This document shows, piece by piece, positions 53,667 through 61,894 of a stretch of DNA of 61,894 bases. Position numbers and translations under genes: made by a program. The notes under the pieces are model-generated. The model ran no database searches. It was not told the origin of the DNA and worked only from the letters and a program-made list of their open reading frames with translations. The stretch's first letter is position 1. Each line of letters starts with the position of its first letter. Location: positions 1 through 61,894 of the forward strand of contig JAKPPP010000190.1 of NCBI GenBank assembly GCA_029547265.1, given 5' to 3'. The stretch is from Bacteroidota bacterium. Lineage in GTDB: Bacteria; Bacteroidota; Bacteroidia; AKYH767-A; OLB10.

Positions 53667-54644
53667 CTACTGTACCAGTAAATTACATCCGCGCAAATCA
53701 CTATGATCGAATCGCCCTAAAATCTCGAACGAACCATCTTCGTATTGTTTACCCAGATCTTGAGTTGCAATAAATGCACATGAATAATAATTCGCTAGAT
53801 CAATAACATTAACGCCTCCTGTTGCATTCGATCCCACTCCGGCAAAGGGATCGTTAACTTCTCGCAATAAAATTTTCATCCATGGCGGAGTAATAAAGAT
53901 GCCATCGCCTTTCGAATATGCTTGCGATAACAACTCCGTCATTCCGTATTCAGAGTGAATTTTCTTTACGCCGAACCCAGCACATAAAACATCATGCAAT
54001 TCCTCACGAATCATTTCTTTTCTTCGCCCTTTCATCCCTCCTGTTTCCATCACTATTAACTCAGGGAAATTGAAATTATACTTTTCACAAATATCGAGTA
54101 AAGCAAATGTCACTCCCAACAAAATTGTTTTTTGTTTTCGAGCACTTAATTCATTCAGCAAGTTCGCTAATTCGTGGTATTGATTTAAATAAAATCCGCT
54201 TTGCGGATGCTTACTATGCTTTATCAGATGATCAGCCATATAGACCAGCGAAGAGCCTTCACGTTCGAGGTAGGCAGGCAATAAAGCGATAACACAATAA
54301 TTGTGCACAGGGCCATAAAATAATTCGAAGGCGCGATTGAAACTTTGTTCGTACAGTTTTACATCGGCAACCGGATGTGTTGATGTGATCATACCTGTAG
54401 TTCCGCTGCTGGTGAAATTAATTTGCGGATGAAAGCCATCAGCAATCACCGATCTTGTTTTAAAAAAAGATACTGGCAAGAAAGGAATTTGCGAATAGTG
54501 ATGAACACTATCGACATCGAAATTCAATGCTTCGAGATACTCACGATACACAGCTACATTCTTTACTTGAAATGCAAATACCGATAGTGCATGATTATTA
54601 AAATCACTATCCGTTCTAATATCAAAGCAAGCTGATGCCAACAT
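53667..54644 (-). CDS. LuxE-like acyl-protein synthetase / acyl-AMP-forming protein
   Basis: A 325-residue protein of the LuxE/PaaK adenylate-forming group. It has the ATP-binding loop NFTSSGTTGMITSTH, the core strand FPELIVMETGGMKGRRKEM, a KKIHSEYGMTELLSQAY adenylate motif and a C-terminal DLGKQYEDGSFEILGRFDHSDLRG. LuxE activates fatty acids in bioluminescence, but no lux genes are here. Bacteroidota often have this protein alone, and it probably activates an acyl group for lipid, polysaccharide or protein modification. It follows nadB by 2 nt, so the two are co-transcribed. Confidence 0.85.
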   Translation of the reverse strand: MLASACFDIRTDSDFNNHALSVFAFQVKNVAVYREYLEALNFDVDSVHHYSQIPFLPVSFFKTRSVIADGFHPQINFTSSGTTGMITSTHPVADVKLYEQSFNRAFELFYGPVHNYCVIALLPAYLEREGSSLVYMADHLIKHSKHPQSGFYLNQYHELANLLNELSARKQKTILLGVTFALLDICEKYNFNFPELIVMETGGMKGRRKEMIREELHDVLCAGFGVKKIHSEYGMTELLSQAYSKGDGIFITPPWMKILLREVNDPFAGVGSNATGGVNVIDLANYYSCAFIATQDLGKQYEDGSFEILGRFDHSDLRGCNLLVQ

Positions 54645-54646
54645 GA

Positions 54647-56227
54647 TTAATCGATACGAGATGATTTATTTGCGTCGAGATCGGAGTTATAATGCAATCC
54701 TCTGTTCTCTGTACGTTGCATGGCAGCTTTCACTACCAAGTACGAAAGATTAATTAAATTTCTAAGCTCACACAACGCCGGAGAAACAACAGTACGTTCG
54801 TATAACGCTTCCGTTTCGCCGTAGATAATTCGCAGTCGATCCATTGCTCTTTTCATGCGCACATTACTACGCACTATTCCCACATAATTACTCATGAGGG
54901 CTTGTAACTCGCGACGATTTCCAGTTATCAAAATCATCTCTTTAGGTTCGGTAGTTCCATCGGCATTCCAATCGGGAATATCCTCACGGTAACGGATATC
55001 CGAAATTTTCTTTACTGATTGTTCATACGCTCTATGCGAGAACACCAAAGCTTCGAGCAATGAATTTGAAGCTAGTCGGTTGGCCCCATGTAATCCGGTG
55101 CAAGCGCATTCACCTGCAGCATATAAATTCTTGATATCGCTGGCTCCGTATTCATCAACACGAATACCTCCGCACATATAATGCGCAGCAGGTACTACGG
55201 GAATATAATTTGTAAACGGATCGATGCCGATGCTTTTACACTTTCTTAAAATATTGGGGAAATGCTCAGCAAATTTTTGCGGATCGAGGTGCGTACAATC
55301 GAGGTAAACGAATTCGCCTCCCGACTTTTTAATTTCATTATCGATTGCACGTGCAACAATATCGCGCGAAGCGAGTGAGCCACGTTCATCATAATCGGGC
55401 ATAAAATCATAACCATCTACTGTTCTTAAAATTCCACCGAATCCACGCACGGCCTCAGTGATTAAGAAACAAGGACTTTCGCCGGGGTTATACAAAGCGG
55501 TAGGATGAAACTGGATAAACTCCATATCATTCACCGTTCCTTTAGCACGATATACCATAGCCACACCATCACCTGTAGCGATGAGCGGATTGGTAGTAGT
55601 TTTATAAAGTTGTCCGGCACCGCCTGAAGCCATCAAAGTAATTTTAGAAAGGATAGTATCAACCTTTTTGGTTTTCAAGTTGAGCACATAAACACCAAAG
55701 CATTCAATTCCTCCTGTGCTACGCGTTACTTCTTCACCGAGGTGATGTTGAGTAATTAAATCGAGTGCGAAGAGATGAGTATGTAATTCGATATTTGGGT
55801 GCTGATGAATTTGCATCAACAGCTTACGCTCTATTTCAAATCCGGTATTGTCTTTATGATGCAATACACGATATTCGGAATGACCACCTTCACGGGCGAG
55901 GTCATATTTGCCTGTTTCGTCTTTATCGAAGTCGGCACCCCAGCGAATCATATCCTGAATACGCTCCATACCTTCCTCAATAACGATACGCACTATTTTC
56001 TCGTCGCAAAGTCCGTCGCCGGCAATTAAAGTATCTTCAATATGTTTTTCAACCGAATCGGGGGCATACGTAACAGCTGCTATTCCGCCCTGGGCGTACT
56101 TTGTATTCGTCTCATCCTCATTAGCTTTGGTAATAATCATCACTTTGCCGAACTCAGCTGCCTTCAAGGCATAACTCAATCCTGCAATACCTGATCCTAT
56201 GACCAAAAAATCTACACGTTGTTGCAT
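54647..56227 (-). CDS. nadB: L-aspartate oxidase
   Basis: A 526-residue FAD enzyme making iminoaspartate, first step of de novo NAD synthesis with quinolinate synthase NadA. The FAD-binding GSGIAGLSYALKAAEF is at the N-terminus, followed by TKYAQGGIAAV, the active-site stretch GVYVLNL... and a capping domain (EFIQFHPTALYNPG, LITEAVRGFGGIL), then ECACTGLHGANRLASNSLLEALVFS and a helical C-domain. Length is normal. The -7 box TACCTTTG (56281-56288) lies 53 nt upstream. Its partner gene is not in the window. Confidence 0.96.
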   Translation of the reverse strand: MQQRVDFLVIGSGIAGLSYALKAAEFGKVMIITKANEDETNTKYAQGGIAAVTYAPDSVEKHIEDTLIAGDGLCDEKIVRIVIEEGMERIQDMIRWGADFDKDETGKYDLAREGGHSEYRVLHHKDNTGFEIERKLLMQIHQHPNIELHTHLFALDLITQHHLGEEVTRSTGGIECFGVYVLNLKTKKVDTILSKITLMASGGAGQLYKTTTNPLIATGDGVAMVYRAKGTVNDMEFIQFHPTALYNPGESPCFLITEAVRGFGGILRTVDGYDFMPDYDERGSLASRDIVARAIDNEIKKSGGEFVYLDCTHLDPQKFAEHFPNILRKCKSIGIDPFTNYIPVVPAAHYMCGGIRVDEYGASDIKNLYAAGECACTGLHGANRLASNSLLEALVFSHRAYEQSVKKISDIRYREDIPDWNADGTTEPKEMILITGNRRELQALMSNYVGIVRSNVRMKRAMDRLRIIYGETEALYERTVVSPALCELRNLINLSYLVVKAAMQRTENRGLHYNSDLDANKSSRID

Positions 56228-56267
56228 AATATCAAAATATTTACGCCTTTGTTAGCCAAAGGATATG

Positions 56268-56275
56268 TAATTTTG
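56268..56275 (+). promoter_or_regulatory. probable -7 element of the NifU-domain gene
   Basis: TAATTTTG on the plus strand, exact TAnnTTTG, with TTTG 16 nt upstream (56248-56251). It predicts a leader of about 100 nt. A second, weaker box AAATTTTG lies at 56362-56369. Confidence 0.45.
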
Positions 56276-56280
56276 CGCTT

Positions 56281-56288
56281 CAAAGGTA
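56281..56288 (-). promoter_or_regulatory. probable -7 element of nadB
   Basis: TACCTTTG on the minus strand, exact TAnnTTTG, with TTG 23 nt upstream (56314-56312). It lies 5 nt from the plus-strand -7 box of the NifU-domain gene, so the two promoters face each other. Confidence 0.5.
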
Positions 56289-56379
56289 CGGTTTTGCGCT
56301 TTTACTCCCATCAATTACAATACTTGTAAAAGTCATACGACCTATATAAACCAAACCATTCAAATTTTGTTTTAGAACC

Positions 56380-57021
56380 ATGAACGTTCCAATTAACATA
56401 TACGCCGAGTTAACGCCTAACCCAAACAGTATGAAGTTTGTAGCCAACATCATGCTATTAGAAGGCGGGGCGGTAGAATACAATAGCAAAGAAGAAGCAG
56501 TAAATTGCCCTTTAGCGTTACAACTTTTCGATTTCAGCGGAGTGACGAAAGTTTTCATAACTACTAACTTCATTACCTTAAATAAAGAAAACGACCTCGA
56601 CTGGTTCGACATCACAAATATCTTACGTGAATTCATCCGTGGATTTTTAATGTCGGGAGAGCATTTATTTATTGGTAGTCCGTTCGACGAAAATCACATT
56701 CCTTCCAGTGCTAAAAAAGCTGCGACTATTTCTGCGGAAGTAAAAGAATCGAAGCCTGCAGTAGCAATTGTTGACTTCACACCTGATCCGGAAGCAGAGA
56801 AAAAGATAGTAGAGTTATTAGATGAATATGTTCGTCCTGCTGTAGAAGGCGACGGCGGAGCCATTCACTTCCGTTCATACGAAAACGGTGTGGTGAGTGT
56901 AGTTTTAAAAGGAGCTTGCAGCGGATGTCCATCATCAACTGTTACGTTAAAATCGGGAATTGAGAATTTACTCAAGCGAATGATTCCGGGAGTGACGGAG
57001 GTGGTTGCGGTAGCAGAATAA
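56380..57021 (+). CDS. NifU-family Fe-S scaffold protein (Nfu type)
   Basis: A 213-residue Fe-S cluster carrier. An Nfu N domain (IYAELTPNPNSMKFV to LREFIRGFLMSG, residues about 5-90) is followed by an acidic linker and an Nfu C-terminal domain (ELLDEYVRPAVEGDGGAIHFRSYENGVVSVVL) that holds the cluster-binding CSGC. It transfers [4Fe-4S] clusters to target enzymes in the cytosol. It diverges from nadB, whose pathway needs a [4Fe-4S] enzyme (NadA), a suggestive but unproven link. Confidence 0.93.
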   Translation: MNVPINIYAELTPNPNSMKFVANIMLLEGGAVEYNSKEEAVNCPLALQLFDFSGVTKVFITTNFITLNKENDLDWFDITNILREFIRGFLMSGEHLFIGSPFDENHIPSSAKKAATISAEVKESKPAVAIVDFTPDPEAEKKIVELLDEYVRPAVEGDGGAIHFRSYENGVVSVVLKGACSGCPSSTVTLKSGIENLLKRMIPGVTEVVAVAE

Positions 57022-57111
57022 ATTATTTACAGGGAACCTCTAAAAAACCCGGATACTTCGTTGTATCGATTTTTCAAAATCCCCATTTACGCTCTGCGTT
57101 AACTGAATAAA

Positions 57112-57558
57112 TTATTTACTTAGTAACCGGCGGTGGTAATTCACTTGTCCGAGATGATATGCAAGGTGTCCGTAAAGATGAACAAACATTTGTTCATTAG
57201 TAACTGTTTCATCATGTTTTTTCACAGGGAAATCGGTCGACATAACTTCATCAGTAATTGATGATAAAACTTGAGGCAGCATAATAATTACTGCATCGAT
57301 ATCTTCGATAATTTTTTTGCGCGGGATATTTTTCAAGGTAAACTCCATCTCACGTTGACGCACATACCCTGTTTTGCCAACCACAGCGCCAACAAAATGA
57401 TTTAGATTTCCAACTAAATGCAATGCTAGATTTCCTGCTGAATTAGCAATCATTGCATCTGTTTTCCATAGGTCTTGTTCGAAAGAATAAAGGTTTAATT
57501 CTTCTTTCAATTTAGTCAGGTCTCTGACAAAAATAGCTGAGAGTGTTTTAGAAAGCAT
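57112..57558 (-). CDS. DinB/DUF1572-type four-helix metalloprotein
   Basis: A 148-residue protein with the DinB-like four-helix bundle: LTKLKEELNLYSFEQDLWK, NLALHLVGNLNHFVGAVVG, and YGHLAYHLGQVNYHRRLLSK. The His in helix 2 (LHLVGNLNHF) and the His residues in helix 4 are the expected metal ligands. Family members are thiol transferases or have unknown roles. The reading frame is convergent with the NifU-domain gene; a near-consensus -7 box TACCTTTA lies at 57574-57581. Confidence 0.85.
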   Translation of the reverse strand: MLSKTLSAIFVRDLTKLKEELNLYSFEQDLWKTDAMIANSAGNLALHLVGNLNHFVGAVVGKTGYVRQREMEFTLKNIPRKKIIEDIDAVIIMLPQVLSSITDEVMSTDFPVKKHDETVTNEQMFVHLYGHLAYHLGQVNYHRRLLSK

Positions 57559-57583
57559 ATCCTTAATTTTAAATAAAGGTAAA

Positions 57584-57611
57584 AAAAATCCCGGCTTTGT
57601 GGAGCCGGGAG
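57584..57611 (-). terminator. rho-independent terminator after sucB
   Basis: TCCCGGCT pairs with AGCCGGGA around a 6-nt loop, followed on the minus strand by eight T. It begins about 8 nt past the sucB stop. Confidence 0.9.
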
Positions 57612-57617
57612 AAATAT

Positions 57618-58856
57618 TTAAACACCTAAAAGCACTTTCATCGGATCATTCCCTCCGGTCATGAGCTTAATGGGATCTTCTATCATTTGTTTTACTTTTA
57701 CTAAGAAGCCAACAGATTCACGTCCGTCGATAATGCGATGATCGTACGATAGTGCAACATACATAATAGGACGTACTTCAATTTTTCCGTTTACTACCAC
57801 TGCCCTTTCAACGATGTTATGCATACCGAGGATAGCACTCTGTGGAGGATTAATAATTGGTGTCGACATCATCGAACCAAACACACCTCCATTGGTTATA
57901 GTAAATGTTCCGCCGGTCATATCATCTACCGAAATTTTTCCGTCGCGAGCCTTAGCAGCAAGCGCAGCAATAGTAGCTTCAATCTGAGCCAATGACAATC
58001 CCTCAGCATTACGAATCACAGGAACCATCAACCCCTTAGGGGCGCTAACAGCAATACCTACATCAGCATAATTATGATAAACGATTTCGTCACCATCGAT
58101 TTGCGCATTCACCGCTGGAAAAGCTTGTAATGCTTCAGTAACCGCTTTAGTAAAGAAACTCATGAAACCTAATCCGACGCCATGCTTCTCTTTAAAAACA
58201 TCTTTATACTGCTTACGCACATTCATCACCGCGCTCATATCGATCTCATTAAAAGTAGTGAGCATAGCAGTGTTTCTTTTCACAGAAACAAGACGTTCAG
58301 CAACTTTCTTGCGAAGCATTGTCATTTTCTCGCGACGTTGATCACGTGAAACTTCTGTTGAAGGCATTGATAACTTTGGAGTGCCATTAGCGATTGCTGA
58401 AATCACATCACCCTTAGTTATACGTCCGTCTTTACCTGAAGCAGATACCTCTTTCGACGATAATCCGGCTTCATCCATCATCTTCTTAGCCGCAACACTT
58501 GGCAATCCTGATGCATAAGTATCTGCAGAAGGGGCAGCAGCCTTTGCAGCCTTTGCAGGCTTTGGAGATTCTTTCGCAGGCTCAGCCTTAGCAGGAGCTT
58601 CCTTCTTAGCAGGAGCGGCAGCATTTGTATCGATTGACGCCACTACCGAACCGACAGCAACGGTTTCTCCTTCTTTTGCAATGATGGTTAAAACACCATC
58701 AGCTTCAGCAACGAGCATCAGCGTAGCTTTATCGGAGTCGATTTCTGCAATCTCCTCATCTTTTTCTACAAAATCGCCATCCTTTTTAATCCAGCGAGCT
58801 ATTTGCACTTCGCTAATTGATTCACCGGGTGACGGAACTTTTAATTCAACGGCCAT
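57618..58856 (-). CDS. sucB: 2-oxoglutarate dehydrogenase E2 (dihydrolipoyl succinyltransferase)
   Basis: A 412-residue E2 subunit. The lipoyl domain (PSPGESISEVQIARW) carries the lipoylated Lys43 in DSDKATL. An Ala/Pro/Lys linker leads to the subunit-binding domain (ASGLPSVAAKKMMDEAG, GKDGRITKGDV) and the catalytic domain, with the active-site HRIIDG (SYDHRIIDGRES) near the C-terminus and the DIAVSAPKG-like segment (VGIAVSAPKGLMVPV). It transfers the succinyl group to CoA in the TCA cycle, forming a multimeric core. It is 47 nt downstream of sucA and ends at a strong terminator; E3 is not nearby. Confidence 0.97.
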   Translation of the reverse strand: MAVELKVPSPGESISEVQIARWIKKDGDFVEKDEEIAEIDSDKATLMLVAEADGVLTIIAKEGETVAVGSVVASIDTNAAAPAKKEAPAKAEPAKESPKPAKAAKAAAPSADTYASGLPSVAAKKMMDEAGLSSKEVSASGKDGRITKGDVISAIANGTPKLSMPSTEVSRDQRREKMTMLRKKVAERLVSVKRNTAMLTTFNEIDMSAVMNVRKQYKDVFKEKHGVGLGFMSFFTKAVTEALQAFPAVNAQIDGDEIVYHNYADVGIAVSAPKGLMVPVIRNAEGLSLAQIEATIAALAAKARDGKISVDDMTGGTFTITNGGVFGSMMSTPIINPPQSAILGMHNIVERAVVVNGKIEVRPIMYVALSYDHRIIDGRESVGFLVKVKQMIEDPIKLMTGGNDPMKVLLGV

Positions 58857-58903
58857 GACTATAATTTTTATCGGTAATACGTTACCGTTAGTTCAATTCA
58901 ATT

Positions 58904-61642
58904 TTAATTTTCAGTAAGCTTATCAGCAAAAACTCGATCAACAATTGCATGTTGTTCTTTATCGTGTTGTTTGTGAGAGCCGGTTGCAGGACTAGCACTT
59001 TCTGCTCTGGAGATTAGATGAAGCTTCACCTTTTTCCATACACGCAATAAGTAGCTCCATGCTCCCATATTTTCAGGCTCTTCTTGCACCCATACAATTT
59101 CCTTCGCAGCTGAATACTTGGCAACAACGGCATCTATTTGCTTTTGAGGGAAAGGATATAACTGTTCAAGACGAACGAGCGCAATATCTTTGCGATTATC
59201 TTTTTCTTTCTTATCGAGTAAATCGTAATATACTTTTCCTGAACAGAAAACAATGCGTTTCACCTCTTTAGCAGTTGCTGTAGCATCATCGATTAGTTCC
59301 ATGAAGCCACCTTTCGTAAAGGCATCAACGTTAGATACACATTTCGGATGGCGCAATAAACTTTTAGGCGTAAACACCACCAATGGTTTTCTGAATGGTC
59401 GGTGTAACTGTCGACGTAATAAGTGGAAGAAGTTAGCCGGAGTAGTACAATTTGCTACTTGAATATTATTCTCAGCACAGAGTGAAAGGAAACGCTCTAA
59501 TCGCGCACTGCTATGCTCTGCACCTTGTCCTTCGTAGCCATGCGGTAAAAGCATCACCAGTCCGTTCATGCGGCGCCATTTATCTTCGGCACTACTTAAG
59601 TATTGATCGATAATAATCTGAGCTCCGTTCCCGAAATCACCGAATTGCGCTTCCCAAACAACCAGTGAATTAGGAGAAGCAAAGCAATAACCATAATCGA
59701 AGCCCAACACCCCATATTCACTCAACAACGAATTATAAATATAAAACGGAGCTTGCTTATCAGCGATATGACGTAGCGGCACATATTGCTCTTCAGAATC
59801 CTCCACGCGAACAACAGCATGACGATGAGAGAATGTACCACGCTCAACATCTTGTCCGCTGATACGTACAGGGAAACCTTCGTTCAACAAAGATGCGTAC
59901 GCCAACAACTCACCCATCGCCCAATCGAGGCGACCCGGTTCTGTCATCATTGCTTTACGATCATCGAAGAGACGAACAATTTTCGAGAAGAACTTTTTAT
60001 CGGCAGGAAGAGCCGTTAAGTTTTCGCTAAGCGAAAGGAATGTTTTTTTATCGACAGCAGTTTTAGGAGAAGACTCAAAATCTTCTTGTGTAGCCAACCG
60101 TAATCCGCTCCAGCTACCCTCCTTGAAACGAGTAACTTTTGTTTTCTTGCGTTGTTTAGAGCTATCGAGATTTCGTTGCAACAAATCTTTGAACGACTTC
60201 TCCATTTCCTTGGCGAGGTTTGCTTCAACAACACCTTGCGACATCAACTTCGCATTATAAATCTCACGAGGATTAGCATGAGTAGCGATTGCTTTATACA
60301 ACAAAGGTTGTGTGAAGCGAGGTTCATCGCCCTCGTTATGTCCGTACTTACGATAACATAAAATATCGATGAATACATCACGATGGAATTTCTGACGATA
60401 CTCCATTGCAAGACGAATAGTATACACTAAAGCCTCAACATCATCACCATTCACGTGGAACACCGGCGACAAAGTTACTTTACCCACATCAGTACAATAT
60501 GTACTTGAACGAGCATCGATATAATCGGTAGTGAAGCCCACTTGATTATTAATCACAAGGTGAATAGTACCACCTGTGCTATAACCTTTCAAGAGCGACA
60601 TTTGAATTACTTCGTAAACGATACCTTGAGCTGCTACAGCTGCATCACCGTGAATTAAAATCGGAGCGATATCATCGAAAGTAGAATTTTTATGTTCATC
60701 GAGTTTAGCACGAACGATTCCTTGAACGACAGGATCAACTGCTTCGAGGTGTGAAGGATTTGGCGTGAGCAAAAGATGCACCTTCTTACCATGTTGCGTT
60801 TCTACATCGGTAGAAAAACCAAGATGATATTTCACATCACCATCGAAAGAATTCTCATCGAATTCATTTCCTTCAAACTCGGTGAAGATATCTTCATAGC
60901 TTTTTCCCAAGATATTCGCCAATACATTTAGACGTCCGCGGTGAGCCATACCGATTACGAACTCTTTAATACCGAGTTCGGCACCTGCATCAATTACCGC
61001 ATCGAGAGCAGGAATTGCAGTTTCGGCTCCTTCCAAAGAAAAACGTTTTTGTCCGGTGAATTTGGTATGCAAAAAGTTTTCGAATGCCACTGCTTCATTC
61101 AGCTTATGCAGCATTCTTTTTTTCTCTTCAATAGAAAAGTTAGTACTGTTTTTAGTACTCTCCATTTTACCTTGAAGCCATTGAATCACTTCAGGGGTAC
61201 GGATGTATTTATATTCGGCACCAACGCTACGGCAATACGTATCGTTGAGGTGTACAATTATATCGCGAAGTTTCGCTGTGCCGATACCAATTTCTTTGCC
61301 GGCAGCAAATTCAGTATCGAGATCTGCATCTGTTAAACCGAAATTAGTGATATCGAGAGAGGGAGTGTATTGGCGGCGTTTACGAACCGGATTTGTTTGA
61401 GTGAAAAGATGTCCGCGGTTACGATATCCGTTAATCAAATTTATCACCTTAAACTCCTTGTCGACGCGCTCAGGAACGGGTCCCGACAAATCATCATCGC
61501 CAAAACGAGCTCTTGCAAAGTCGAACCCTGCGAAAAACTGTTTCCAGCTTGGTTCTACGCTATCGGGATTCTGAAGGTACTGACGATAAATATCGTCGAT
61601 AGCTTCCGGCGTTATATTGCCTGCTAAACTGTGGTCATTCAT
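58904..61642 (-). CDS. sucA: 2-oxoglutarate dehydrogenase E1
   Basis: A 912-residue thiamine-diphosphate enzyme that decarboxylates 2-oxoglutarate. The N-terminal E1 segment (IYRQYLQNPDSVEPSWKQFF) is followed by the ThDP-binding domain (GMAHRGRLNVLANILGK, IHGDAAVAAQGIVYEV, VGFTTD) and the transketolase pyrimidine-binding domain (SGQDVERGTFSHRHAV, FGYEGQGAEHSSAR-like block LLPHGYEGQGAEHSSARLERFL). The C-terminal WVQEEPENMGAW is intact. A TAnnTTTG box lies at 61682-61689. It leads the sucAB unit. Confidence 0.97.
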   Translation of the reverse strand: MNDHSLAGNITPEAIDDIYRQYLQNPDSVEPSWKQFFAGFDFARARFGDDDLSGPVPERVDKEFKVINLINGYRNRGHLFTQTNPVRKRRQYTPSLDITNFGLTDADLDTEFAAGKEIGIGTAKLRDIIVHLNDTYCRSVGAEYKYIRTPEVIQWLQGKMESTKNSTNFSIEEKKRMLHKLNEAVAFENFLHTKFTGQKRFSLEGAETAIPALDAVIDAGAELGIKEFVIGMAHRGRLNVLANILGKSYEDIFTEFEGNEFDENSFDGDVKYHLGFSTDVETQHGKKVHLLLTPNPSHLEAVDPVVQGIVRAKLDEHKNSTFDDIAPILIHGDAAVAAQGIVYEVIQMSLLKGYSTGGTIHLVINNQVGFTTDYIDARSSTYCTDVGKVTLSPVFHVNGDDVEALVYTIRLAMEYRQKFHRDVFIDILCYRKYGHNEGDEPRFTQPLLYKAIATHANPREIYNAKLMSQGVVEANLAKEMEKSFKDLLQRNLDSSKQRKKTKVTRFKEGSWSGLRLATQEDFESSPKTAVDKKTFLSLSENLTALPADKKFFSKIVRLFDDRKAMMTEPGRLDWAMGELLAYASLLNEGFPVRISGQDVERGTFSHRHAVVRVEDSEEQYVPLRHIADKQAPFYIYNSLLSEYGVLGFDYGYCFASPNSLVVWEAQFGDFGNGAQIIIDQYLSSAEDKWRRMNGLVMLLPHGYEGQGAEHSSARLERFLSLCAENNIQVANCTTPANFFHLLRRQLHRPFRKPLVVFTPKSLLRHPKCVSNVDAFTKGGFMELIDDATATAKEVKRIVFCSGKVYYDLLDKKEKDNRKDIALVRLEQLYPFPQKQIDAVVAKYSAAKEIVWVQEEPENMGAWSYLLRVWKKVKLHLISRAESASPATGSHKQHDKEQHAIVDRVFADKLTEN

Positions 61643-61681
61643 AGTTAAAGATGCGGGTAGTTAATCCGCTGTTTGGGATTG

Positions 61682-61689
61682 CAAAGATA
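61682..61689 (-). promoter_or_regulatory. probable -7 element of sucAB
   Basis: TATCTTTG on the minus strand, exact TAnnTTTG, 39 nt before the sucA ATG; a TTTG 14 nt further upstream is closer than the usual spacing. The remaining 200 bp to the window end hold no credible gene. Confidence 0.5.
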
Positions 61690-61894
61690 GGGCTTCGAGC
61701 ACACAAATACCGGCAGAAGTCAGTTAAATATGGCTATTTACAAATCAAATGCAAGATGCGTGCTTTCAAAAACAACAAAATGAGGAAACAGTTTATTAGC
61801 CGAATGAATTTCTGCTTTAAAACAGAAGCGAACGAAGTAGAAAACTCCGGTCGCTTTATTCGATTATTTTTAGTCTCTTAAGGGAAGATTATTC

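Noticed and set aside
53667..54644. Bioluminescence system suggested by the LuxE-like gene
   Set aside because: No luxA, B, C or D homologue in the window; isolated LuxE-like proteins are common.
57016..57119. 15-nt direct repeat GAATAAATTATTTAC at 57016 and 57105 as attachment sites
   Set aside because: AT-rich sequence around two stop codons; only 74 bp of non-coding DNA between the copies and no integrase.
1..61894. CRISPR array, tRNA or rRNA genes, prophage, integron or IS element
   Set aside because: No regularly spaced repeats, no cloverleaf with a GGTTCGAATCC-type arm, and no integrase or transposase reading frame seen on either strand.

Overview
The window is a chromosome segment of a member of the Bacteroidota, probably from the Flavobacteriia/Cytophagia side. 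Several things point there: an alternative complex III (act) operon joined to cytochrome oxidase, two large exported proteins ending in type IX secretion sorting domains, an S46 dipeptidyl-peptidase, a FISUMP-domain protein, and a -7 promoter element TAnnTTTG that recurs just upstream of many genes. About 43 protein genes are supported, most on the minus strand. No tRNA, rRNA, CRISPR array, IS element or prophage gene was seen, so this is core genome with a few strain- or lineage-specific secreted proteins.

Layout. 1-8.9 kb: act operon read leftwards (actA-B-C-D-E-F) running into coxB, which is cut by the window edge; quinol:cytochrome c oxidoreductase feeding an aa3/caa3-type oxidase. 9.1-12.6 kb: small genes (SPOR, DUF421, TIGR03643, SDR) and a photolyase of the FeS-BCP family that lacks the iron-sulfur cysteines. 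12.7-18.4 kb: S46 peptidase and a PNGase F-related secreted protein whose catalytic domain is interrupted by a LamG-containing insertion. 18.6-30 kb: housekeeping block rimP-nusA-infB, a GT9 glycosyltransferase, and ileS-dksA-like-lspA. 30-31.4 kb: a repeat-rich spacer and an EamA transporter. 31.6-40.7 kb: a 3032-residue thermolysin-family (M4) protein carrying four copies of an alpha/beta domain I do not recognise, flanked by Ig-like domains. 41-47.5 kb: FISUMP, a beta-barrel-like protein, recJ, trhO, a lipoprotein and an AlkD-like protein. 47.5-51.9 kb: second respiratory cluster (ctaB, two subunit III proteins, subunit IV, SCO, DUF420, a small CxxC membrane protein). 52.1-57.6 kb: sugar transferase, LuxE-like protein, nadB, NifU-domain protein, DinB-like protein. 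57.6-61.6 kb: sucA-sucB.

How it fits together: the act-cox and ctaB-cox clusters, about 40 kb apart, together supply most of an aerobic respiratory chain, with 2-oxoglutarate dehydrogenase and NAD biosynthesis nearby. The best candidates for something undescribed are the repeated alpha/beta domain in the giant M4 protein, the split PNGase F-like domain, the cluster-less photolyase, and a set of TAnnTTTG boxes lying only 4-7 nt before ATG codons, which suggests leaderless or nearly leaderless mRNAs.
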